Notes under the pieces: generated by a model
Seen by the model: the letters and a program-made list of their open reading frames with translations, nothing else
What the model was told of the DNA's origin: nothing
The model's database searches: none
Source of the DNA: Acidovorax sp. MR-S7
Lineage (GTDB): Bacteria; Pseudomonadota; Gammaproteobacteria; Burkholderiales; Burkholderiaceae_C
NCBI RefSeq assembly: GCF_000400995.2
Contig: NZ_DF238913.1
Coordinates: 1 to 64,000, forward strand
Reading direction: 5' to 3'
Length of the DNA: 64,000 bases
Translations under genes and position numbers: made by a program
Part shown: one piece after another, positions 42,569 through 51,626 of the stretch
Numbering within the stretch: position 1 is the stretch's first letter
How the letters are laid out: every line of letters begins with the position of its first letter

Positions 42569-45271
42569 CTATCTCGGCGTCAGCTTTACCCCTGATAGTG
42601 TTGGGAACGATGCACTGTAATCACCATTAGAAAGCTCAACACACATTTCGTGCAGTGCGGCCAACTCCGAAGTAGCCCCCACATTGATAGCGCCGCTACC
42701 TGTTACCAGCCGATAGTTTGAATTCGCCTCTGAGGTTGAGTCGAGAAGCGCGATGTCCTGCTGCAGATTTTCTGACTGCGAAGTCCAAAACAAGAGCGGG
42801 GACATACGCAGAACATCACCCCGTTCAGGCGATACCAAGACCGCCTCCATATTGGAGAACGTTTCAGATCCCTCATATTCGTAGATTTCAACGAACGGCC
42901 CATGGGACCCATGGGCAGTGCGAAATACTCCGGTGTACTTCGACGAGAAGCCTCGCTTTGTGATGTCCTCAAACTGACCAAAACGCCACCCCGTCATGGC
43001 GCCGTTTAGTGCATTCCCCAGGGCTGCCAGGACCTCGCGATGGCCCGCGTAGTGCGATGCACGATGGTGCTTCTTGTCGTTGATCGCATCGATGGCCGCA
43101 TCTATTGCTGATCTACTTCGCAGTTCGAGAAGAGTGTTTAGCTTGGGGAGAAACAAGGCCTGCTTGGCCTTGCGCTCCAGTATCGACCGAAGGACGCTCC
43201 AGATCGGCCCGGCAGATCCTTTTGTAAATTGCTTGAAGATCGAGGACTTGCGAGCTTCGGCCGTGGTGCGGTAGTCGACGAAGCCGAGCGCTAAAATACT
43301 GAACAGAAGAGATTCAAAGGCGACGCCGAAACGATCCTCAATCTCGGCCTCGCTGGTGCTTCCCAAAAACCTCGCCAGATGATGTGCAGCAGGAAATGGC
43401 AGGACGTTAACCAGTTCGTTCAGTTCCTGCCACCCCTTGTCGCTGGCTCGCTCCGTGTAGACCCTGACAGCTTGCTGCTCAACGTAGGAAATAGAAGAGT
43501 TGCTAGTTCCAAAATCGAACCCTACATACGCTTCACCAAGAGTGGTTTTCTCCCCGTATGTCATGTCGAGGAAAAACGGCTTGCCGTCAACGCTACATTG
43601 ATCGCCATTCAATCCTCCTTGCCGATAGACGAACTTTGGATATGCAGTGCCGTCAGGCGAAACCTTAAGCTCCAGAATGAGGTTGCTGTCAAAGGTCGCG
43701 CTTTTAGGACTGGTAACTCGGTGATCGATGTTGTGGAGACTTGCGATGGCCTCATGGTCGAGGGATGACTTCAGGAAGTAGTAGTCTAGGCTTCTCTTTG
43801 GCGGCGAGCTGAGTCGAAATTTCCATCGCAGTGGCGTCTCGCTGGCCTGCCCTATCAGGTATGCCGATTCGAGAAGCGTTCCATCGGCCAAGTTTGAGTG
43901 CCCCTTGTTCTCGCTAATAAGCTTGAATCTTGGCGCCGCGGGCACACTTTCATCGGGTGCAAGGACAAGGCACAGGCGGTTGTAGGTAACAGCCTGGAAG
44001 TCGCTTGTGCCGCGGTTAAAGGTGCGGCGCGCACACTCAATAGCGAGGCCCTTCGACACGACCTCCTGAAAACTTCCCTGCAACTCAAGAATTTCGGCAT
44101 CAGGAAAGGAGCTTGGGAGCAACTGTTGTACTAGCCTTGCGAGCCAACGAATGTTGGCCGAGCCCCCAGAGAGCAAGACGATATCAACTTGGCGTCCGCC
44201 TAATTCTTCCTTTGCGCGGTCGATAGCAGTGGTCAAAGCGGGCCTCAGTCGGTTACTCCAGACGCGAGTAACAAAAACTTCCCGAAGTTGCGTTGCGTCG
44301 AACCTAATGGAGATCTCTTCAGGTTTTTCCGAAAAGGGGTTCTTCGGAATAGAGATCTGCATGCCTGGGCCGGGCGAGTACTGCGCATCGAGCGACCAGT
44401 CCGCGAGTGTGTCGCAAATATGGATCTTTGCCCTCTCTACCTGAGAGATCAACTTCCTCATGTTCCGGACAAATTGCAGAAGGTCGGCGCGCAGATCCTG
44501 ATGGGCGCCCTGCTGGTAGATCTCCCAGGCCCTGGAGACTCGGTTCTTGTCGACGCCCTTGTCGAGATTCTTTGACAGAAGATTTTTTGCAATCGACATA
44601 TTGATGTAGGCGCCACCCACTGCAATCGATGCGGCCGCCAGCGGCCGCGAGTTGCGCCCGCTGCCACTGACGTCTCCAGACGCAGTCGTGTCGACCACGC
44701 TGACATCGAAGGTCCCGCCACCGAAGTCCACGACCAATGCCGCATGACGCGTTTTGCTAGTAAGGAGTGGATGGCGGATGCCGTATCGGTAGTACTGAAA
44801 GACCGCGAAAGGCTCAGGCAGGAAGTCGATTTCTTCGAAATGGGGTTTGAGAATGGCCTTAATCTTGGCTCGATAGTTTTTGAGCCACTCGGCGCCGTCA
44901 TCATTCCCCCTATCAAGGGCCAGTGGCTCTGCCACCAGAATTCGATCTGCTGGTTGAAGACCCCTGGAAGAGATCCACGGCTTGAGGTTCTTCAGCACTC
45001 CCTCGAAGAACGTCTTGGTGATCTCATGTGCCGACCGTTGCTTGCCATCGCCCGTGTCGAATCTTGGAGGCTCAAGCCTCTCGCGAGCTGTTTCGCCCAA
45101 GTTCAGCTTGAAGTTTTCGTTGAGCTCGGTGGCATCGGCGGCACGTTCTAAAGCCTGGTGCCCAATGTGTGGGCCCATCGAGTCAAAAAGTACAGCGGTC
45201 GGAATGTTCTGACTTTCGTCGACCTCCACCATTTGAAGAGCGTTGATGAATAGTTCTTTTTTTAGCGCCAT
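42569..45271 (-). CDS. Hsp70/actin-fold ATPase with permuted motif order
   Basis: The 900-aa protein has Hsp70 phosphate-2 motif VVDFGGGTFDVSVVD at about residues 180-194 and the adenosine motif IVLLSGGSANIRWLARL at 364-380. The phosphate-1 motif AYVGFDFGTSNSSISY is at about 581-596, whereas in DnaK it is at the very N-terminus. The N-terminus here (ELFINALQMVEVDESQNIPTAVLF...GPHIGHQALERA) aligns with what normally follows phosphate-1. An in-frame stop lies upstream, so it is not truncated. Residues ~430-575 resemble a beta-rich substrate domain and ~610-900 are mostly helical. Codon use and GC are lower than in the chromosome. No partner gene adjoins. Confidence 0.8.
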   Translation of the reverse strand: MALKKELFINALQMVEVDESQNIPTAVLFDSMGPHIGHQALERAADATELNENFKLNLGETARERLEPPRFDTGDGKQRSAHEITKTFFEGVLKNLKPWISSRGLQPADRILVAEPLALDRGNDDGAEWLKNYRAKIKAILKPHFEEIDFLPEPFAVFQYYRYGIRHPLLTSKTRHAALVVDFGGGTFDVSVVDTTASGDVSGSGRNSRPLAAASIAVGGAYINMSIAKNLLSKNLDKGVDKNRVSRAWEIYQQGAHQDLRADLLQFVRNMRKLISQVERAKIHICDTLADWSLDAQYSPGPGMQISIPKNPFSEKPEEISIRFDATQLREVFVTRVWSNRLRPALTTAIDRAKEELGGRQVDIVLLSGGSANIRWLARLVQQLLPSSFPDAEILELQGSFQEVVSKGLAIECARRTFNRGTSDFQAVTYNRLCLVLAPDESVPAAPRFKLISENKGHSNLADGTLLESAYLIGQASETPLRWKFRLSSPPKRSLDYYFLKSSLDHEAIASLHNIDHRVTSPKSATFDSNLILELKVSPDGTAYPKFVYRQGGLNGDQCSVDGKPFFLDMTYGEKTTLGEAYVGFDFGTSNSSISYVEQQAVRVYTERASDKGWQELNELVNVLPFPAAHHLARFLGSTSEAEIEDRFGVAFESLLFSILALGFVDYRTTAEARKSSIFKQFTKGSAGPIWSVLRSILERKAKQALFLPKLNTLLELRSRSAIDAAIDAINDKKHHRASHYAGHREVLAALGNALNGAMTGWRFGQFEDITKRGFSSKYTGVFRTAHGSHGPFVEIYEYEGSETFSNMEAVLVSPERGDVLRMSPLLFWTSQSENLQQDIALLDSTSEANSNYRLVTGSGAINVGATSELAALHEMCVELSNGDYSASFPTLSGVKLTPR

Positions 45272-45570
45272 GTTTGATGCTCTGCGTGCCTCTCATGTGA
45301 CCTTTGCCGAAAGTCATTGGGTGTTCGCACTCGGTGCGCGCGCAAAACTCTCGAATTTGCACATCTTAGCCGTGTCAGGCGCAAAAAAATTCGGCGCCCG
45401 CAGAGCGAATCTGAGAAGGCCCCGCGGCCCATTGCCGTCTTCACTCGTCGGCTTAAGCGCCATTGACCTCGGTATGAATCGTCCCGAGAATTGAATCGCC
45501 CCGACTTTCGTGGAGGCCATTTGGTGTGAGTGAGGCCGGTATGGCTTGACTGGCGAGTTGCCGATGGTAG

Positions 45571-45912
45571 TTGGCTGCCCTGATGCACCCGTTGGGTGCC
45601 GGGCTGCTCGCTGTCGCTGGAGCGCCGATGGCCGCAGTGTTTGCCGTGTTCCACGGTGCTGGCAATGGCATCCTGACGATTGCCAAAGGGACACTGCCAT
45701 TGGTGTTGTTCGGGCCAGCGGGTTATAGGCACCGGCAGGGAGTGCTCATGGTGCCCGCACGCATTGCCCAGGCGGCTTCGCCCTGGGTGGTTGGCATTTG
45801 CCTGGACCGCCTGGGGGCCGGAGCGCTGTGGGTCTCGGCAGGACTGGGGGTGGCGGCTTTTTTGGCACTGCTTGCCGTGGCTGCGCCCGCTGGTTCTGCT
45901 CGTGGCAATTGA
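45571..45912 (+). pseudogene. 3' fragment of an MFS transporter gene
   Basis: Codons encode the last ~110 residues of an MFS permease: LGAGLLAVAGAPMAAVFAVFHGAGNGILTIAKGTLPLVLFG, then YRHRQGVLMVPARIAQAASPWVVGICLDRLGAGALW and a final helix. The 5' part is absent and no start with a ribosome-binding site exists. It is a leftover beside tnpA from an earlier insertion or deletion. Confidence 0.75.
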
Positions 45913-46144
45913 TCTTGTCTGGGGACGGCCGTGATCACTTGATTCCGTCGAAAATGGTCACGGCACAGGTTGCGGGAGAGGGATCCCCGCATGAATACGT
46001 TCTGTAAGCCAAGCCCTTCCGGTTCTGCACGCAAAAAATGAAAATGCGAAATGGATGTGTGCTCTAAGCTGTTGATTCATATGGAGCAGCTTTCCGATTT
46101 TGCAGAGAAAAAATAGAAAAAGGAAATGGACCATCACATTTGCC
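45913..46144. other. Intergenic DNA between MFS fragment and tnpA
   Basis: AT-richer non-coding DNA. Two GCAAAA/TGCAGAG-flanked stretches with GAAAAA and GGAAATGGA runs occur near 46027-46058 and 46100-46131 and look like a partial direct duplication (ATGAAAATGCGAAATGGA, AAATAGAAAAAGGAAATGGA). No gene is seen. Confidence 0.35.
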
Positions 46145-49093
46145 TCAACCAGCGCGGGTCCATTTTGATGGGGTTTCGGCCCGCAGGAGCACGCTCGCAT
46201 AACGGTCTACGCTGAAGCTCATGACGCCCCGAAAATTGATGTGCCCAAAGTGCACCGGGCCGATGCGCCGCAGCACATTGTCCTCAATGCGTTGCCCCCC
46301 TGACTTCAAACGATCCACGGTCTCCTGCAGCTTCATCGTGTTCCAGGAAATCACCATGTTTGTGAGCAGCGCATGTGCACCGGAGATGGACCTGAGTTCA
46401 TCGCGGCGCCTAGCGCGCTCGGCCGTGATGCGGCCATAGTAGATGGCGCGTTGCAACTGGTGAACCGATTCACCCCGGTTCAGGAGGGTGTGGATTTCCC
46501 GCCTGAAGGCGTCATTGGTGAAGTAATCGCACAGAAAGACGGAGCGCAGCAGACGGCCGTACTGATCCAGGCAACGGCGCACATCATCTCCAGCGGCCGC
46601 GCTGCCATGGCGGGCCAGCGCCCAGGCCACGCTGACCCTCCCGGACCTGATTGAAGCGATAAGCCGCATGGCCTGGTCCCAACCTTCGCGAATCGCTTTT
46701 TCTGTAATCGAGGGAATCGCAACTTTCTCCAGTGCCTCAGGAACTTTGATGGAACGAGGCGTCCAGAGTTTGCGGTCAGGAAGGCCTGCCAACTGCGGAC
46801 ACAGGTCGAACCTGAGCAACTTAGCGACGCTCATGCCGGAGTAGGTATAGCCGTGGGTGTCAACGGCCAGGAGATCGACCTTGATGCGATCTTCGCTTTT
46901 GGAGTTGTAGGCGTCTATTCCATGGACGGCCGGTGCGTCCTGACGCGTCATGAGCACAATAGGTTGATCGAAGATGACCGGGTAGCTGCCCAGAACGTGG
47001 GTGTAAATGCCTGCGGCAGCAGTTTTTCGGCGTGGATCAGTACGAGCAATGGACAGATGGCGTGTGGCGTCAAGCGCCATCATGTCCGATGAGGCTTTCG
47101 TCCCATCACTCCAAAGGTTGACAATGGGGAAGCGCTGTTGAAAAGCGACCACACTGTCGTTGGCCGCCCGCAAGCGGCCAGGGGCCTCCAGCATGCGCAT
47201 TGCTGCGGAGACGTGACTTACTGGGACACCGGGAATCATTGAAGCGGCGGCTTTGGCATCGATTTCGGTGCCGTGGGCGAGCAAGCCTGCATACAAAGCG
47301 ATGAGTTCCTGGGCCGTATCAGGCTGGCGCCCCAAGAGCGTTGTGCTGATCTGAGTACGGCTGTCGATCTCCAGAATGATGTCCGGCAACTGCGTCGTGC
47401 CAATGGTTTCACTCAGGAACTGGTTCGTACGCCGCAGTTCCGGTTCCTCCTCCATGGCCCGGATAGCTGGGAGTCGCACCGACCCGTCTTCATCGATTTC
47501 GAGCAGGCCTTTCTCCAGACCGGTCTCGACATCTGCCAGTCCAGCCCGCAGCAGTTCGTATTGAAGATCCAGTGCTCTCTTTGGATCCAGGTCCAGACCG
47601 TAGGCCTCGCAAAGGATTTGCTTGTCCCGGTCCCATTCCTCCTGTGGGATCAAGAGACTCTCTTTACTTTGGTAGGTCGCGCTGTGATTCACATAGAGAG
47701 TGCCTCCGAGCAAGCCTTTGCGGATGCGCAGCAATGCACACCCTTCAAAAGCCCGGAGAGCGGCCGCGCGATCGGGAACTTCCAACAACGGCCGCCACTT
47801 CGAATCGACCACCGAAGTGTCAAAGTCGGTCGGCAGTTCTTTGGCTCCAGAAGCGTGTAGTTGCTGCAATGCTGCGAGAAGCTTGCCGTCTTCATGCGTA
47901 GGATCTGCTTGCAGATCCAGGCAGGTCATGCCATCGAGAACCGTTCGAACCCTCGTTGTCTGCTCTGTCAGGGTTTCCCTGACAACCTCGGCATGGCTGA
48001 CTGGGGGACGGCCCAGCATGTCCTCGGCAAGCGCTTTAATGGCGGCTAGGCGCTCCTCGGGGTCCATGTCGGTGTTGCCCGCGATGTCTCGCATAGATTC
48101 AATGGAGCAGCGATACACGTGGGCGCGTTGTGCCTGTTTCGCCTGCACTCGCTTGGTCCCCGAACGAACGATGTCGCTGGTATGCCGATTGTTGCGAAAG
48201 ATCGCCTCGTCGCTGAGTTCACCGAGCAGGTGCTTTAGGAAACAGACGATCTCCACGGAGCGCGTGTCTTCGACTCGGCGGGCCGTCTCGGAGGGCGGGC
48301 GGTTGACTACGGCCTGGGCGAAAGCATGGATACGTCCGATGGAAAGCCCTTGCAGGTTCCACAAATGGACGCCGAGCGCCTTCAGGGCATCGATTCGCGA
48401 GTTGACCTCTTTAAGGGCCTTCAGGCTGTGTTTTCCCGCTGATTGCTTGAGCCACTCAAGGACTGAAATCCCCGGCGTCATGCTGTCCTCGTGCATGACC
48501 TTAAGGACTGCGCGAAGACGCACTGGCGTCACTGCGGCACGAATGGTGGTGAGTGCCAGTTCCTCCACTACCCTGAAGGCAGATCGAGCAAGGTCTTGGA
48601 TGTGGCGCTTACCTGGCAGGACAATCTTGTTATCGAACAGCCATTGCTCAGCGGAGTTGAAAAGTTCATCGACCGATGCAGCATCGATGGCTTGCTGGGA
48701 GAGCGCTGCTTGCAAACGCTCTTCGGCGCTTGCATCGTAGGCTGCTAGGCCAAGCCTCTCTCGAACCCAGGCACGATGATTGGCGAGAGTCCGATCCGCG
48801 TTCTGGTACAGCGCCTTGAGTGAGACTATAGCGGTGGTATGGATGCCTAGCTGCTCACACAGCAAACGCAGCATCGTCGGCGGCATCCTGAGCTTGCTGT
48901 CCGGATTTCTTCCCGTCAGGGCTACGAAGGACAATTGGACGGCGAGCCCTAAGTGGTAGCGTTTTGCATAGTTGCTTTCCCGAATCTCCTTGACCAAGCG
49001 ATCAGGCAGGCGGCAATGCAACAGCACGTCGTCAGCATCCAGGCCCGATGGAAGTTTCTCGTACCCAACGAATCTGTACCGGTAGCTTGACAT
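46145..49093 (-). CDS. tnpA: Tn3-family transposase
   Basis: The 982-aa DDE transposase begins MSSYRYRFVGYEKLPSGLDADDV with the N-terminal Tn3 DNA-binding part (RYHLGLAVQLSFVALTGRNP). It continues to the C-terminal catalytic domain with VNLWSDGTKASSDMM, VDLLAVDTHGYTYSGMSVAKLLRFDLCPQL and VIVSWNTMKLQETVDRLKSGG-type segments. It recognises the GGGG-starting inverted repeats and makes 5-bp duplications. The ATG at 49093 follows GGGGAGGA closely; 49120 is an unlikely alternative start. Its right terminal repeat begins 71 bp upstream. Confidence 0.95.
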   Translation of the reverse strand: MSSYRYRFVGYEKLPSGLDADDVLLHCRLPDRLVKEIRESNYAKRYHLGLAVQLSFVALTGRNPDSKLRMPPTMLRLLCEQLGIHTTAIVSLKALYQNADRTLANHRAWVRERLGLAAYDASAEERLQAALSQQAIDAASVDELFNSAEQWLFDNKIVLPGKRHIQDLARSAFRVVEELALTTIRAAVTPVRLRAVLKVMHEDSMTPGISVLEWLKQSAGKHSLKALKEVNSRIDALKALGVHLWNLQGLSIGRIHAFAQAVVNRPPSETARRVEDTRSVEIVCFLKHLLGELSDEAIFRNNRHTSDIVRSGTKRVQAKQAQRAHVYRCSIESMRDIAGNTDMDPEERLAAIKALAEDMLGRPPVSHAEVVRETLTEQTTRVRTVLDGMTCLDLQADPTHEDGKLLAALQQLHASGAKELPTDFDTSVVDSKWRPLLEVPDRAAALRAFEGCALLRIRKGLLGGTLYVNHSATYQSKESLLIPQEEWDRDKQILCEAYGLDLDPKRALDLQYELLRAGLADVETGLEKGLLEIDEDGSVRLPAIRAMEEEPELRRTNQFLSETIGTTQLPDIILEIDSRTQISTTLLGRQPDTAQELIALYAGLLAHGTEIDAKAAASMIPGVPVSHVSAAMRMLEAPGRLRAANDSVVAFQQRFPIVNLWSDGTKASSDMMALDATRHLSIARTDPRRKTAAAGIYTHVLGSYPVIFDQPIVLMTRQDAPAVHGIDAYNSKSEDRIKVDLLAVDTHGYTYSGMSVAKLLRFDLCPQLAGLPDRKLWTPRSIKVPEALEKVAIPSITEKAIREGWDQAMRLIASIRSGRVSVAWALARHGSAAAGDDVRRCLDQYGRLLRSVFLCDYFTNDAFRREIHTLLNRGESVHQLQRAIYYGRITAERARRRDELRSISGAHALLTNMVISWNTMKLQETVDRLKSGGQRIEDNVLRRIGPVHFGHINFRGVMSFSVDRYASVLLRAETPSKWTRAG

Positions 49094-49163
49094 CAGCGTC
49101 CTCCCCAATCCAGAAGACACTATAAAACGCTGCTAAGTTGTTGTCGCTGGACATTTTTTTGGT

Positions 49164-49201
49164 GCCAGATTCCGGTTTTGCAACGAAACCGAGATCACCC
49201 C
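49164..49201 (-). repeat. Right terminal inverted repeat of the Tn3-family element
   Basis: Read on the minus strand from 49201 it begins GGGGTGATCTCGGTTTCGTT. It pairs with the left end (11115-11152) and the internal end at 29853-29890. Its first bases supply an accidental stop codon (TGA) for the interrupted Bug gene. Confidence 0.9.
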
Positions 49202-49206
49202 AGACG
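49202..49206. repeat. Target-site duplication, right copy (AGACG)
   Basis: Identical to 11110-11114. It encodes CGT-CT of the interrupted Bug gene on the minus strand and is needed only once to restore the reading frame. Confidence 0.9.
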
Positions 49207-50103
49207 GGAGAAGTCCTGCGGCGTGGTGGAGCTGGCTTCCAGCCCCTGCTTGGCATAGGCGGCGCGCACGTCGGGGCGCGCCATGACCTGCACCACGACG
49301 TCGTTCAAGGTCTTGACCACGTCGGCCGGCGTGCCGGCGGGCGCGAAGACGCCGTAGTAGGTGACGAAGCTGTAGTCCTTGTAGCCCGCCTCGGCCACGG
49401 TCGGCACGTCGGGCAGCGAGGCGTTGCGCGCGGCGGAGGTGACGGCCAGCGCGCGCACCTTGCCGCTCTGGATGAGGTTGGTGGCCGACGAGATCGAGGC
49501 GCCGGCGACCTGTAGGTGGCCGCCCATCAGGTCTGCCAATGCCGGGCTCGACCCCTTGTAGGGCACGTGCTGCATCTTGAAGCCGGCCGCCGCCTGCAGC
49601 ATTTCCACCGAGATGTGCACCGAGCCGCCCGTGCCGGAGGTGCCGTAGCTGATCCTGCCGGGTTCCTTGCGCGCGGCGTCGATGAGCTGCGCCAGGGTCT
49701 TGTAGGGCGAATCGGCGGTGACCAGCAGCACCATCGGCGTGGTGGCGAGCAGCGAGATCGGCTGCAGGTCCTTGATGGGGTCGTAGGACGTCTTCATCAG
49801 CAGCGGGATCAGCGACACGTTGTCCGACTGGCCGATCACGATGTCGTGGCCCGTGGGCGCCGCGCGCGCCAGCTCGGCCAGGCCCAGCGCCGTGCCGGCG
49901 CCGGGGCGGTTGTCGGGCACCACCACCCAGCCCTTGGCCTCGGCCAGGTGGGTGGCCAGGTTGCGGCCGATGAAGTCGGTGCCGCCGCCGGGCGTGGAGG
50001 GGATGATCACGCGGATCGGCTTGGCGGGGTAGTGCGCGGGAGTCTGGGCGTGGGCCAGCGCTGCGGTGGCCATCAGCGCCGCGATGAGGATTCGTCGTTG
50101 CAT
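49202..50103 (-). pseudogene. 5' part of a Bug-family (TctC) solute receptor gene split by the transposon
   Basis: The first 300 codons of a periplasmic Bug receptor: signal MQRRILIAALMATAALAHAQ, then the typical YPAKPIRVIIPSTPGGGTDFIGR and KGWVVVPDNRPGAG. In the present DNA it ends Q-D-F-S-R-L-G-stop, where the last codons come from the transposon repeat. The missing 22 codons are at 11043-11111; the intact protein would be 322 aa. Loss of the last helix probably abolishes or weakens folding. It lies downstream of the CoA-transferase on the same strand. Confidence 0.92.
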
Positions 50104-50141
50104 GGTGAGTGTGTCTCCGGGGAATGGGGGTGGTGGGGTCA

Positions 50142-50300
50142 GAGCCTGAGAGTTTTTTGGCCGTGTCCGAGCAGCGCGCCAAAACGCCCTCGCTCTAGAC
50201 GCAAAGCACAGCCATAGCTCGGGCTATGGCGCGCATTTGCAACGACGAGCGAGGGCGTTTTGGCGTGATGAGCGGGCATGGACGAAAGACTCTCAGGCTC
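50142..50300. repeat. 159-bp nested palindromic intergenic element
   Basis: Outer arms GAGCCTGAGAG / CTCTCAGGCTC (50142-50152, 50290-50300), inner perfect arms GCCAAAACGCCCTCGCTC / GAGCGAGGGCGTTTTGGC (50178-50195, 50247-50264) and a central palindrome GCCATAGCTCGGGCTATGGC (50211-50230) share one centre. It lies between the CoA-transferase stop and the Bug start, and would form a long hairpin in RNA. Its size and closed symmetry are like a MITE or a BIME-type element. Confidence 0.8.
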
Positions 50301-51524
50301 TTAGCCGCCGATCTTTCCGTGCTGGCGCAGCAGCGCGATGGCCTCGTCGTCCAGGCCGAGGTCCTTGAGGATCGCCACGGTGTGCTCGCCCACCTGGGGC
50401 GGGTCGGCGCGCTTGCCCACCTTGCGGCCATCGAATTCGAGGGGCAGGGCGGGCGTGGAAACATGCTCCCCGGTCGGGAGCACCGTCGGCATCAAGGCAC
50501 CGCCCTGCGTGAGGTGCGGGTCTTTCAGCAGATCATGGGGCTGGTTCACGGGCGCGTACGACAGCTTGGCCTTTTCGAGGGCTTCGCACAGGTCGGCGCT
50601 GTTCCAGTTCTTGAGCACTTCGGCCACGGCGGGCACGACCCACGGGCGCGCGGCCTCGCGGTCGATGGCGGAGAACAGGCGCGCATCCTCGGCCCAGCCC
50701 GCGGGCATGAAGGTGGCGGCGAAGGTGCGCCACTGGGCGTCGCTGACCACGGCGACGAAGACGCGTGCGCCGTCCTTGGTCGTGAACAGGTCGTAGACGC
50801 CCCAGGGCGGTTCGCGCTTGCTGCCGAAGGGCAGGGCGGGGGTGCCGGTCAGCTCGAACTGCGTGATGAACTGCGCCACCAGCAGCAGGTTGGTCTCGAA
50901 CAGGCCCGCGCGGATGTACTTGCCCTTCCCCGTGCGTGCGCGCTCGTGCAGCGCGCTCAGGGCGCCGATCACGCCGAACTGGCCACCCAGGATGTCGTTG
51001 ACCGAAGGCGCGGCGCGCTGCGGGCGGTCGTCGCTGCCGTTGATGTAGGCCATGCCGCCCATCATCTGCACCACCTCGTCCAGGGCCGTGCGCTCCTGGT
51101 AGGGGCCGCTCAGGAAGCCCTTGAGCGAGACGTAGATGGCGCGCGGGTTGCGCGCGCGCACGGATGCGTGGTCCAGTCCGTACTGCTGCAGGCTGTCGTC
51201 GCGGAAGTTCTCCAGCACGATGTCGGCCTTGTCGGCCAGGTCCTGGACGAGCTTGCGGCCCTCCGCCGACTTCAGATCGACCGCGAAGCTCTGCTTGTTG
51301 CGGTTGAACACGGGGAAGTAGCCGATGCCGGCGCTCTTGAGGCGGCGCGTGCGGTCGCCCTCCACGGGCTCCACCTTGATCACCTCGGCGCCCAGGTCGG
51401 CCAGCGTCATGCCGGTGGCGGGGCCCATGATCATGTGCGAGATCTCCAGCACGCGCACGCCCTTGAGCGGCAGGTCGTCAGGGGCGAGGTAGGGAGAAGG
51501 CGCGGAGGGAGATGGACTGTTCAT
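50301..51524 (-). CDS. CaiB/BaiF-family (class III) CoA-transferase
   Basis: The 407-aa protein shows the class III core: LPLKGVRVLEISHMIMGPATGMTLADLGAEVIKVEP, then NRNKQSFAVDLKSAEGRKLVQDLADKADIVLENFR with the usual catalytic Asp downstream in the AYINGSDDRP-type region, and KREPPWGVYDLFTTKDG. It transfers CoA between carboxylic acids. Upstream of a Bug receptor and an HMG-CoA-lyase-type enzyme, it probably activates the acid that the receptor binds and the lyase cleaves. Confidence 0.9.
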   Translation of the reverse strand: MNSPSPSAPSPYLAPDDLPLKGVRVLEISHMIMGPATGMTLADLGAEVIKVEPVEGDRTRRLKSAGIGYFPVFNRNKQSFAVDLKSAEGRKLVQDLADKADIVLENFRDDSLQQYGLDHASVRARNPRAIYVSLKGFLSGPYQERTALDEVVQMMGGMAYINGSDDRPQRAAPSVNDILGGQFGVIGALSALHERARTGKGKYIRAGLFETNLLLVAQFITQFELTGTPALPFGSKREPPWGVYDLFTTKDGARVFVAVVSDAQWRTFAATFMPAGWAEDARLFSAIDREAARPWVVPAVAEVLKNWNSADLCEALEKAKLSYAPVNQPHDLLKDPHLTQGGALMPTVLPTGEHVSTPALPLEFDGRKVGKRADPPQVGEHTVAILKDLGLDDEAIALLRQHGKIGG

Positions 51525-51626
51525 GCTGGATGGAATTAATTATTCAGAATTAATAATTACAAACACCTTGGGCGCGATCTTGGCGCGGTTCATGGGGGCG
51601 CCGCATCCGATGAAACCCTAGGGGCC

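Larger units (their letters stand above)
11115..49201. mobile_element. 38-kb Tn3-family transposon (Tn4651-like) carrying copper, arsenic, potassium and stress/defence genes
   Basis: The boundaries are fixed by inverted repeats at 11115-11152 and 49164-49201, a 5-bp AGACG duplication outside each, and a Bug gene that reads through when the element is removed. The element encodes a ~980-aa Tn3 transposase at its right end and a divergent TnpT/TnpS-type pair with a candidate resolution site. The use of TnpS/TnpT rather than a serine resolvase places it with the Tn4651 group. Cargo fills the remainder, and an internal third end at 29853-29890 points to assembly from more than one unit. Confidence 0.88.

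Noticed and set aside
45272-45570. Possible transposase N-terminus upstream of the Hsp70-like gene
   Set aside because: A short minus-strand frame looks vaguely IS-like, but there is no domain, repeat or stable reading frame to support it.
49195-50103. Treating the Bug gene near 49195 as an intact gene of normal length
   Set aside because: Its last codons and stop lie in the transposon inverted repeat, and its true 3' end is found at 11043-11111.
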